Source: Candidatus Rokuibacteriota bacterium
Lineage (GTDB): Bacteria > Methylomirabilota > Methylomirabilia > Rokubacteriales > CSP1-6
Direction: 5' to 3'
Length of the DNA stretch: 64,000 nt
NCBI GenBank assembly: GCA_003220495.1
Contig: QHSP01000037.1
Location: 1-64,000, forward strand
Made by a program: the position numbers and the translations under genes. The notes beneath the pieces were generated by a model that saw nothing but the letters and a program-made list of their open reading frames with translations, did no database searches and was not told where the DNA came from. Positions 54,099 through 60,994 of this stretch are shown here, one piece after another. Numbering within the stretch: the stretch's first letter is position 1; each line of letters begins with the position of its first letter.

Positions 54099-54650
54099 CT
54101 ACCCTCCGGCTCGAAAGAAAGTCAAGGTCGTCTCCCCGAAACGACGGTCGCGAAAGGCGCGTAATACGCCGCATTCTTGAAGACGTCGCTTGGTCGGGTG
54201 TTGCGCGATGACAAGCCCCTCCGGCGCGAGCAGCGCGCCCCCGCCCAGGGTCGCGAGGGTGCGCTCGCCGTCGTCCGTGGCGTAGGGGGGGTCGAGGAAG
54301 ACGATCTCGAACCTCCGCGCCTCACCCGCCAGTCGCCCGAGCTGCCGGGTGACGTCGCCGCGGACGACGTGCGTCCGGGGCTCGAGGTCGAGCGTCCGGA
54401 TATTCTCGACGAGCGCCTCGAGCGCCCGTGGATCGCGCTCGACGAAGGTCGTGTGCGCGGCCCCACGCGAGAGCGCCTCGAGCCCGACGCCGCCCGCCCC
54501 GGCGAAGAGATCGAGGACGCGCGCGTCTGGCAGCCGGGGCCCGAGCGTGTCCATCAGCGCGATGCGCACCTGGTCGGCCGTCGGCCGCGTCGTCGCGCCA
54601 CGCGGCGTCACGAGCCGCCGGCCCTTCAGCGCTCCCGCGATCACGCGCAC
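54099..54650 (-). CDS. rsmD: 16S rRNA (guanine966-N2)-methyltransferase RsmD
   Basis: 183 aa if begun at GTG 54650 (VRVIAGALKGRRL, the usual N-terminus); the ORF-track start adds 22 unlikely residues. Motifs: TRPTADQVRIALMDTL, SAM loop VLDLFAGAGGVGLEALSRG, catalytic DPPYA. Methylates 16S rRNA in the assembling small subunit. Nine bases upstream of coaD. Confidence 0.93.
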   Translation of the reverse strand: MRVIAGALKGRRLVTPRGATTRPTADQVRIALMDTLGPRLPDARVLDLFAGAGGVGLEALSRGAAHTTFVERDPRALEALVENIRTLDLEPRTHVVRGDVTRQLGRLAGEARRFEIVFLDPPYATDDGERTLATLGGGALLAPEGLVIAQHPTKRRLQECGVLRAFRDRRFGETTLTFFRAGG

Positions 54651-54754
54651 GCCGACCGGAGGGGGCGATCGACCGGGGGGCGTCGCCTTCGCGTCATGAC
54701 GCGGGGAAGGTAGCACACGGGCCGGTGGCCCGCCGCGCGACCGCGGTAGCCGGG

Positions 54755-55189
54755 TCAGACAGACGGAGGGGGTGGAGCTTTCAGCGCCAGCAGCGCGACG
54801 ATCCCGGAGAGGTTGTCCCGAGTGACCGGCTTCTCGATGTGGTACTGGAACCCCGCGCGCAAGATGCTGGCCCGGTGCTCAGGACCGGTGAACCCGGTGA
54901 GAGCGGCGGCCGGCGTCGCGCCTCCGCGCTCGAGCGGCAGACTGCGAACCTTGCCGATCAGCCAGTAGCCGCCCTTGTCGGGCATCGCCAGCGCGCTTAC
55001 GAGGACCTCGGGGCGCTCGCGCTCGAGCGTCGCCAGCGCCTCCTCGGCCGTCTCGACCGCCGTCACCGTGGCGCCGGCGTCCTCGAGCATCGCCGTGACC
55101 ACTGCACGGATGTACGGAGAACTGTCGACCAGGAGAACTCGTACGCCTCCCAGGTACACGCGATCAGACGAAGAACGGTTCGCGCTCAT
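54755..55189 (-). CDS. Atypical receiver protein lacking the phosphoacceptor Asp
   Basis: 144 aa, receiver domain only. Core strand RVLLVDSSPYIRAVV has one of the two acidic residues. The phosphoacceptor position is Ala (VLVSALAMPDKGGYWLIG), while the downstream Thr/Gly (AALTGF) and Lys (HIEKPVT) are kept. It should fold like a receiver but not be phosphorylated at the normal site. It follows a second atypical receiver gene by ~17 bases. Confidence 0.85.
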   Translation of the reverse strand: MSANRSSSDRVYLGGVRVLLVDSSPYIRAVVTAMLEDAGATVTAVETAEEALATLERERPEVLVSALAMPDKGGYWLIGKVRSLPLERGGATPAAALTGFTGPEHRASILRAGFQYHIEKPVTRDNLSGIVALLALKAPPPPSV

Positions 55190-55206
55190 GCGCGTTACTC
55201 TACTCC

Positions 55207-55620
55207 TCAGGCTTGAGCGGCGCCTGACAGCGCGTGACGCACTGCCTCCACGACCTCGCGGACTCCATAAGGCTCGCCAAAGATGATCTCGATCACGCCC
55301 GACGCTCCCACAGCCGCGTCCAGCGCTTCCTTGTCCGTAGTGGTGAGGATCCAGGCCCGCTTGTTCAGACCGTGGGTCTGCTTCAGGAGGCGCAGGAAGT
55401 TCCAGTGTCTCTCGAAGGGCAGGGGGAGGTCGTACACGATCACCTGCGGGTCGTGCGCCTCCAGGAAGGCGATGAGATCCAGGGTGCCGTCCTGAATGTC
55501 GGCCAGTAGCGCGGTGACGGTCGTCAGCCCTTCGCCCTCGAGGGCCTCGCAGAGCGCCTGCATGTACTCCGTATGGGAGTTGAAAATCGCCACCGATGTC
55601 CCCGTCGTCGAACTGGACAT
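55207..55620 (-). CDS. Receiver-like protein with degenerate Lys site
   Basis: 137 aa, receiver-like fold with an Asp at the expected place (VIVYDLPLPFERHW) but no acidic pair at the N-terminus (VAIFNSHTEYM) and Glu-Pro (IFGEPYGV) instead of Lys-Pro. No output domain. Probably a protein-binding pseudo-receiver, coupled in sequence to the one downstream. Confidence 0.75.
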   Translation of the reverse strand: MSSSTTGTSVAIFNSHTEYMQALCEALEGEGLTTVTALLADIQDGTLDLIAFLEAHDPQVIVYDLPLPFERHWNFLRLLKQTHGLNKRAWILTTTDKEALDAAVGASGVIEIIFGEPYGVREVVEAVRHALSGAAQA

Positions 55621-55926
55621 GTAGATCGCGCCTTTCCCGGCCTGGAGAGCTAGATTCCAGGGCAGAGCTAGATTCCAGGGCCGAGCCGTGGCAGCGAGAC
55701 CTGCCGGGGCGATTGGGAGTGTTCGAGGAGCTACCAGGCGGGCGGCCTGCGGAGACCGTCAGGGGAGCGAGGGGTGCACCTCACTGCACCTCGCGACATC
55801 CGGTCGCAGCATTCAGCGGACACGCCGTCAGGGCTCCCCGGCCCGGAAGGCGCATCACCAGCTTCACCTACTGCTTAAACGCTGGACCTCTCGGGTGCCG
55901 GTGTCAACACATATTCGGGCGCGTGC
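55621..55926. other. Non-coding gap between recG and the receiver pair
   Basis: About 300 bases without a supported gene. It contains the 18-base tandem duplication near its right-hand gene and, on the minus strand at 55902-55907, a TTGACA without a convincing -10 at normal spacing. The plus-strand ORFs here look like non-coding reading. Confidence 0.5.
55646..55681. repeat. Perfect 18-base tandem duplication
   Basis: AGAGCTAGATTCCAGGGC occurs twice head to tail, 25 bases upstream of the receiver gene start, in its leader or promoter region. Confidence 0.9.
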
Positions 55927-58017
55927 CTAGCCGGCGGTCGCCAGCGCGAGCTTGCCCCGCCACCGCGCGAGCAGCACGGCGCGGAGCGCGCGGTGGGCCG
56001 GTTCGGAGAGCTCGCGGTCGCGCGCGACGATGGCGCTCGCCTCGCGGCGCGCCTCCTCGAGCAGGTTCGTGTCGCGGAGCAGATCGACTGCGCGGAACTC
56101 GGGGAGCCCCGACTGGCGCGTGCCGAAGAACTCGCCCGGGCCGCGCAGCTCCAGATCGACCTCGGCGATGCGGAAGCCGTCGTTCGTCGACGTCATCGCG
56201 TCGATCCGGCGCTGGGCCTCTTCCGTGAGATGGCCGGACGTCAGCAGGATGCAGTACGACTTCCACTCGCCCCGTCCCACGCGTCCGCGAAGCTGGTGCA
56301 GCTGCGAGAGACCGAAGCGCTCGGCGTGCTCGATCAGCATGACCGACGCGTTCGGCACGTCGATACCGACCTCGATCACCGTGGTGGAGGCGAGCACGTG
56401 GATCTCGCCCGCCTTGAAGCGTTGCATGATCGCGTCTTTTTCCTCGAAGCCGAGACGGCCGTGCAGCAGGCCGACCGCGAGGTCGGGGAAGACTTCCTCC
56501 GCGAGATGGCGCGACATGTCGGTCGCCGCCTTGAGGTCGAGCGCCTCCGATTCCTCGACCAGGGGGTACACGACGTAGATCTGGCGACCGCCGGCGACCT
56601 GCTCTTTGAGGAACTTGTAGATCGCGCGGCGCTTTCCCTCGGAGCGCGCCACGGTGACGATCGGGCGGCGACCGGGCGGCAATTCGTCGAGGACGGACAC
56701 GTCGAGGTCGCCGTAGATCGTGAGGGCAAGCGTACGGGGAATGGGCGTCGCCGTCATCACCAGCAGGTCGGGGTGCTCGCCTTTGCCCCGCAGGCGCGCA
56801 CGCTGCTCGACCCCGAAGCGGTGCTGCTCGTCGACCACCACGAGTCCGAGACGGCGAAAGTCGACACCTTCCTGGACGAGCGCGTGGGTGCCCACGACGC
56901 ACTCGATCTCGCCGGCGGCCAGCAGCCCACGCCGCACCGCCCGCTCGCGCGGCTTGAGCGACGAGGTCAGGAGCGTGAGGCGCACGCCGAGCGGCTCGAG
57001 AAGCTGGCGGAACGTCATGAAGTGCTGTTCGGCCAGGATCTCGGTCGGCGCCATGACCGCCGCCTGGTATCCGGCCTCGATCGCCGTCAGGACGCCCTGG
57101 GCGGCCACGATCGTCTTGCCCGAGCCGACGTCGCCCTGCAGGAGGCGATGCATCGGGTGCGGCGCCGCCATGTCGCGCCGGATCTCTTCCCACACACGCT
57201 CCTGCGCTCCCGTCAGCTTCCAGGGCAGCCGTGCGCGCAGTCGCGCGACCAGATCGCCGCGCGGATTCAGCGCGAGCCCCCGCGCGCGGGCGACACGGCT
57301 TCTCAGTATGGCGAGCCCCAGCTGGAGGAGCAGGCCCTCGTCGAACGAGAGACGGCGGCTCGCCGCCGCCAGCGCCGCGTCCGTCTCGGGGAAGTGAGCG
57401 TCCCTGATCGCTTGCGCCAGGCCGACGAGACCCCGCCGCCCGCGGACACTCTCCGGAAGAACCTCTTCGACCTCGGCGGCGTGGGACTCGACGAGCCGCC
57501 ACATGAGGGACCGGAGGGCGCGCTGGGGTAGTCCTTCGGTGAGCGAGTACACCGGCACGAGGCGGCCCGTGTGCAGACGCTCGTCTTCGCCGTTCTCGAC
57601 GACCTCGTAGTCGGGCTGCTGGAGGACGATCGCTCCCTTGTAGCGCCCGACCCGGCCGTGCAGTACGAGCTGCTGGCCGCGCTTGAGGACGCGGGCCAGA
57701 TACCGCCAGCCGAACCAGCTGGCGGTAGCGTAGCCGCTGGAGTCGCGCAGCATGACCGTGAACGGCACGCGCGAGCGCCCGGGGGGTGGCGGGCTCACGC
57801 CGACGATCACGCCCGAGCACGTGGCGGCCTGACCGGGCACGAGCGAGCGGAACGGAGTCAGCCGGGTCCTGTCCTCGTGACGGAGCGGCACGAAGAAGAG
57901 CGCGTCTTCGATGGTGCGAAGCCCCTTGCGCTCGAGCTGGCTCGCGCGGTGGGGGCCGACGCCTTTGACGAACTGCAGTGGCGTCGCCAGAGTCGTCGCC
58001 TCGTCGGTTTGCTTCAT
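55927..58017 (-). CDS. recG: ATP-dependent DNA helicase RecG
   Basis: 696 aa from the ATG at 58017. N-terminal wedge/OB domain (LQFVKGVGPHRASQLERKGL, TCSGVIVGV), helicase motif I LLQGDVGSGKT, motif Ia MAPTEILAEQH, DEQHRFG (motif II), MTATPIPRT (III), GLLHGRLGFEEK (IV), STTVIEVGIDVPNA (V), QLRGRVGRGEWKSYC (VI). Remodels stalled forks and Holliday junctions. Divergent from rpmB. Confidence 0.95.
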   Translation of the reverse strand: MKQTDEATTLATPLQFVKGVGPHRASQLERKGLRTIEDALFFVPLRHEDRTRLTPFRSLVPGQAATCSGVIVGVSPPPPGRSRVPFTVMLRDSSGYATASWFGWRYLARVLKRGQQLVLHGRVGRYKGAIVLQQPDYEVVENGEDERLHTGRLVPVYSLTEGLPQRALRSLMWRLVESHAAEVEEVLPESVRGRRGLVGLAQAIRDAHFPETDAALAAASRRLSFDEGLLLQLGLAILRSRVARARGLALNPRGDLVARLRARLPWKLTGAQERVWEEIRRDMAAPHPMHRLLQGDVGSGKTIVAAQGVLTAIEAGYQAAVMAPTEILAEQHFMTFRQLLEPLGVRLTLLTSSLKPRERAVRRGLLAAGEIECVVGTHALVQEGVDFRRLGLVVVDEQHRFGVEQRARLRGKGEHPDLLVMTATPIPRTLALTIYGDLDVSVLDELPPGRRPIVTVARSEGKRRAIYKFLKEQVAGGRQIYVVYPLVEESEALDLKAATDMSRHLAEEVFPDLAVGLLHGRLGFEEKDAIMQRFKAGEIHVLASTTVIEVGIDVPNASVMLIEHAERFGLSQLHQLRGRVGRGEWKSYCILLTSGHLTEEAQRRIDAMTSTNDGFRIAEVDLELRGPGEFFGTRQSGLPEFRAVDLLRDTNLLEEARREASAIVARDRELSEPAHRALRAVLLARWRGKLALATAG

Positions 58018-58037
58018 ACTCGCCCCTGTGCTATACA
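58009..58037 (+). promoter_or_regulatory. Promoter of rpmB
   Basis: TTGCTT, a 17-base spacer and TATACA, ending 45 bases before the rpmB start. The -35 overlaps the first codons of recG, so the two divergent genes share this region. Confidence 0.55.
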
Positions 58038-58082
58038 GTGCCTTCGGCTCGGTCCTCGGAAACTCAGCTCCAGGGAGCACAA

Positions 58083-58274
58083 ATGGCTCAGCGCTGTGAC
58101 GTCTGCGGAAAAGGTCCCTCCGTCGGCAATACGATCAGCCACGCTCACAAGCTGACACGGCGGCGGTGGCTTCCGAATCTGGTCTCGATGCGCGCCATGA
58201 TGGCCGGGAAGCCTCGGCGCGTGCGCGTCTGCACCCGCTGCCTCAAGGCCGGGAAGGTCACGAAGGTCATTTAA
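58083..58274 (+). CDS. rpmB: 50S ribosomal protein L28 (zinc-binding form)
   Basis: 63 aa. MAQRCDVCGKGPSVGNTISH and RRVRVCTRCLKAGKV: the two CxxC pairs mark the zinc-containing version. AGGGAG lies seven bases before the ATG. Large-subunit structural protein. Confidence 0.95.
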   Translation: MAQRCDVCGKGPSVGNTISHAHKLTRRRWLPNLVSMRAMMAGKPRRVRVCTRCLKAGKVTKVI

Positions 58275-58281
58275 GCACACA

Positions 58282-58307
58282 CGGGAGGGGGCTCACGCCC
58301 CCTCCCG
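58282..58307. terminator. Perfect 11-base hairpin after rpmB
   Basis: CGGGAGGGGGC and its exact complement flank a TCAC loop eight bases after the rpmB stop. No T-run follows on either strand, so it is either a non-canonical terminator or an mRNA-end stabiliser. It also lies downstream of the micro-ORFs on the other strand. Confidence 0.55.
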
Positions 58308-58356
58308 AATGGTCGACGGTGGGAGGCCGCCACCCCCCACCTGCGGAACCGCGTCC

Positions 58357-58389
58357 CTACTTCTTCTTCTTTTTGGCCTTCTTCTTCAT
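58357..58389 (-). CDS. Poly-lysine micro-ORF A (10 residues)
   Basis: An ATG preceded by AAGGAGGTGA (ten consecutive bases of the anti-Shine-Dalgarno complement), with an 11-base gap from GGAGG to the ATG. The peptide is MKKKAKKKKK, then TAG. Too short for the ORF track. It appears to be a duplicate of micro-ORF B 50 bases upstream. Function unknown. Confidence 0.45.
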   Translation of the reverse strand: MKKKAKKKKK

Positions 58390-58439
58390 CGAGCGTCTCA
58401 CCTCCTTCCGTCGAGAGGTTCGTGCTGCCGCGGTCGGAT

Positions 58440-58478
58440 CTACTTGCCCTTCTTCTTCTTCGTCGCCTTCTTCTTCAC
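58440..58478 (-). CDS. Poly-lysine micro-ORF B (12 residues)
   Basis: A GTG start seven bases after GGAGG, within AAGGAGGTGAT, an 11-base match to the 16S 3' end. The peptide is MKKKATKKKKGK, then TAG. It begins ~24 bases after the AbiEi-like gene stop on the same strand, so it is likely in that transcript. Could be a tiny basic protein, a translation-regulating leader or a ribosome-stalling peptide; I cannot tell which. Confidence 0.5.
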   Translation of the reverse strand: MKKKATKKKKGK

Positions 58479-58502
58479 CCAATCACCTCCTTCCGCGATT
58501 GT

Positions 58503-59561
58503 TCAGTAGCCCATCGCCTCGCGCCGCAAATGCTCCGCTTGCTCGCGTCCGCGGCGCTCGTAGTTCACGAGATCGGCGTAGAGTTGCGGCAGACACACGA
58601 CCTTGAGCCCGCCCTTCTCGAAGGCGCCGTAGAACACTCCGAGGTCGTACGGCGCGAAGAAGTGGAGCGCGCCGTCCGCCTCGGCGGCGGGCCGCAGGCC
58701 GAGGGCCTGCGCGACCGCAGCCGGATCGCCCTCGAGATAACAGTGCACGGCCGGAACCCTGAGGCTCGGCGCCAGCAGCGCGGCGCCGGAGTTCAAGGTA
58801 AAGGCGTACCGGCGCCCCTCGGCGCCCGCGACCCGCGCGATTTCGCCCATGAACTTCCGCGTGACGCGCTCCGGGGCGAGGTACGAGGTGCGCTCGTTCA
58901 TTCGATAGGTGTACGACTCGCACCAGCCCTCGAGCAGGTCGGCGGGCTTCGACAACCGGAAGCGCTGGCTGTCGTCACGCTCGACCCACGCGAGCTCTTC
59001 GAGCCGCTTGATGACGTTGTGGGAGTGACCGAGGCTCACCTCGGCCGCCCGCCCGAGCTCTTCGAGCCGCCATGCGCGCCCGGGCTCGACGAGCAGGACT
59101 CGGATGACGCGCGTCGCGCGGGGGGCGAAGAGCGATCGGAGGGGCCGCGTCGAGGGCCGGAGGTTGCGCTTGCCCTCCTTCTCGATCAGCGCGTTCTCGA
59201 ACGCGAGGTAACAGTTGCCGGATAAATCAACGAATCCAAGGTTGTTGCTCTTGAGGATGCGTGCGCTCTGGGGACCGATGTAGACCGAGCCGGCTACGGG
59301 GTAGGCCCCTGGAAGCTCACGCCGAATCTCGTTCAGTCTGGTCACAGAGGCTCGGATCTGTCGGGGCTGGCCGAGCGAGGTCACTTCAACGACCACCGTG
59401 TGGTCCTGGCCGGCCAGCTGGAATCGGGCCAGCAAATCGGCGACTTGCCCTCCGATTTTGGCGTTGGTGCTCTCCTGCCAGCCTTTCGCCTTCGGGAGGA
59501 GCTCCCGCAGTCGCTGGGCTACCTGTCGCCGAACCTCCTCGGATTTCAGCACCTTTCTCAT
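58503..59561 (-). CDS. AbiEi-family-like winged-helix regulator/antitoxin
   Basis: 352 aa. The N-terminal ~120 residues resemble a nuclease-like alpha/beta fold (DHTVVVEVTSLGQPRQIRAS) without a clear catalytic Lys. A winged helix follows at ~150-210 (ARVIRVLLVEPGRAWRLEEL, AAEVSLGHSHNVIKRLEELA), then a C-terminal domain ending PYDLGVFYGAF and VVCLPQLYADLVNYERRGRE, the pattern of type IV AbiEi antitoxin-like proteins. No AbiEii nucleotidyltransferase toxin is adjacent. A perfect operator-like palindrome overlaps its -10, suggesting autoregulation. Confidence 0.65.
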   Translation of the reverse strand: MRKVLKSEEVRRQVAQRLRELLPKAKGWQESTNAKIGGQVADLLARFQLAGQDHTVVVEVTSLGQPRQIRASVTRLNEIRRELPGAYPVAGSVYIGPQSARILKSNNLGFVDLSGNCYLAFENALIEKEGKRNLRPSTRPLRSLFAPRATRVIRVLLVEPGRAWRLEELGRAAEVSLGHSHNVIKRLEELAWVERDDSQRFRLSKPADLLEGWCESYTYRMNERTSYLAPERVTRKFMGEIARVAGAEGRRYAFTLNSGAALLAPSLRVPAVHCYLEGDPAAVAQALGLRPAAEADGALHFFAPYDLGVFYGAFEKGGLKVVCLPQLYADLVNYERRGREQAEHLRREAMGY

Positions 59562-59570
59562 GCTCCAGGC

Positions 59571-59590
59571 GTTTCAGCATCTGCTGAAAC
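59571..59590. promoter_or_regulatory. Operator-like palindrome before the AbiEi-like gene
   Basis: GTTTCAGCATCTGCTGAAAC: nine-base arms, perfect, two-base centre. It ends against the -10 of the gene and lies nine bases before its start codon, ideal for repressing initiation. The adjacent winged-helix protein is the likely ligand. Confidence 0.65.
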
Positions 59591-59618
59591 CATACGGACT
59601 ATTGAAAGTACCTGTCAA
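59589..59618 (-). promoter_or_regulatory. Promoter of the AbiEi-like gene
   Basis: Minus strand: -35 TTGACA (59613-59618), an 18-base spacer, then TATGGT (59589-59594); the AT-rich spacer stands out from the genome average. Overlaps the palindrome by two bases. Confidence 0.6.
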
Positions 59619-59669
59619 GCGAAAACTTACGAGTCGGAGCTATAACAGGAGCCCGGTGATACAGCCGGG

Positions 59670-60554
59670 CTATGCGCGAGCCAGAGCTTCGAGGCTTCGG
59701 CGTAAGCGGCGGTGCCCGTCGAGCCGCCGCGCGTAGGCCATCTCGCTCCCACTGCCCTTGGCCCGCATGACCGAGAGGAGCGCGCGCCGCTCGGCGAGCG
59801 ACCATGCCGAGAGATCCGGAACGAGGGCGGCGACGAGCGACAGGCGCTCGAAGGCACGCCGCTCGGCGGACGGCCAGGCGGCGCGCCGCCGTACGCCGAG
59901 CATGCGCGCGACTCGATCGACCGAGTCGCGCGTGGCCCGAGCGCGGTCACCGCTGAACTCTCGCGCGACGTAGCGGGCGACCAGCGCCGACACGCCGGTC
60001 GCGCGCAGTCGCCGGTCGGGCGCCGGGGAGCTGCCCGGCAGCATCAAGAACACCTCGGCGGCCGCCCTTGGCGACGCGAATCCACTGCCGCCAGCCGATC
60101 CCCCTTCGCTGAACGCGTCGCCCTCCGCCGCCGTCGCGAGCAGCGAAAGCGTCTCGTCCAGCCGGTCCGCGTCCGCGAACGCGGGCCAGGCGACGTCGCT
60201 CTCGCGCGGGAACCGCGCGGCGAGCCAGCGCGCCATCGGAAAGCCGAAGGGATAGTCGAGTATGGTGTGCGTGACGCCGGAGTCGTGCAGTCGCGGGCGC
60301 GCGGCGGTCCCCAGCCGGTGGACGCGGGCGCCGAACCTCTCGAGCGCACGGTCGACGTGCTCGAGCATCTTCGCATTGTCGGGGTACGCCTGCAGGAAGC
60401 ACAGGGCCTCGTGCAGGCGCAGGAGCGTTCCGGCGTCGCGGACGGCCACGCCTTCGAGATCCGCGAGGAGTGCGCGCTTGCGCGGCTCGTCTTCGGGGGC
60501 GTAACGGGAGGCGGCCGCGGCGAAAGCCTCGACGAGGCGGCGGCCGCGAGTCAT
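59670..60554 (-). CDS. Conserved-looking protein of unknown function
   Basis: 294 aa, mostly helical, rich in Arg and Ala, no membrane segment or signal. Segments such as LLRLHEALCFLQAYPDNAKM, HTILDYPFGFPMARWLAARF and WSLAERRALLSVMRAKGSGS look like a folded domain but match no family I can name. Its ATG directly follows the stop of the zincin gene (TAGATG), so the two are translationally coupled and lie downstream of rel. Confidence 0.65.
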   Translation of the reverse strand: MTRGRRLVEAFAAAASRYAPEDEPRKRALLADLEGVAVRDAGTLLRLHEALCFLQAYPDNAKMLEHVDRALERFGARVHRLGTAARPRLHDSGVTHTILDYPFGFPMARWLAARFPRESDVAWPAFADADRLDETLSLLATAAEGDAFSEGGSAGGSGFASPRAAAEVFLMLPGSSPAPDRRLRATGVSALVARYVAREFSGDRARATRDSVDRVARMLGVRRRAAWPSAERRAFERLSLVAALVPDLSAWSLAERRALLSVMRAKGSGSEMAYARRLDGHRRLRRSLEALARA

Positions 60555-60929
60555 CTAGGGTTCGGAATCCTCGATGCGCTCCATGGTCTCGTCGTCGAGG
60601 CCGAAATAGTGGCCGAGCTCGTGGACGACCGTGTCACGCACGAGCTCCTCCATCTCGGCCTCGTCGGCGCAGTCTTCCTCGATCGGCCCCTGATAGATGG
60701 TGATCGTGTCGGGGAGGACGTTGCCGTACGCCGAGTCGCGCCGCGTGAGGTCGATGCCGCGGTAGAGCCCGTAGAGCGTGTCGGGCGGCTCGACCCCGAC
60801 GTCGGCGAGGGTCTCGTCGTCGGCCCAGTCCTCGACCACGACGGCGATGTTCGCGATCTTGTCCTTGAACCGTTTGGGCAGGCGCCGCATGGCCTTCTCG
60901 ACCAGCGCTTCGAACCGCCGTCGGTTCAT
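60555..60929 (-). CDS. Minimal zincin metallopeptidase family protein
   Basis: 124 aa from the ATG at 60929; the longer ORF-track frame runs into rel. Zinc motif VVHELGHYFGLDDETM with the extended HExxHxxGxxD signature, preceded by PDTITIYQGPIEEDC as in TTHA0227-like small zincins. Peptidase activity is unproven for the family. Lies 65 bases after rel. Confidence 0.9.
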   Translation of the reverse strand: MNRRRFEALVEKAMRRLPKRFKDKIANIAVVVEDWADDETLADVGVEPPDTLYGLYRGIDLTRRDSAYGNVLPDTITIYQGPIEEDCADEAEMEELVRDTVVHELGHYFGLDDETMERIEDSEP

Positions 60930-60994
60930 GAATTCACCGTCGCACCTCGACGAGGGTCCACGGGCGGCCAGCCGGCCCGCGCCGCGGCGGGCAT

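Noticed and set aside
55902-55907. Promoter for the receiver pair from TTGACA
   Set aside because: No acceptable -10 at 16-19 bases; the nearest TTTAAG is 22 bases away.
58282-58307. Classical intrinsic terminator after rpmB
   Set aside because: The hairpin is perfect but lacks a U-run on either strand, so it is listed only as terminator-like.
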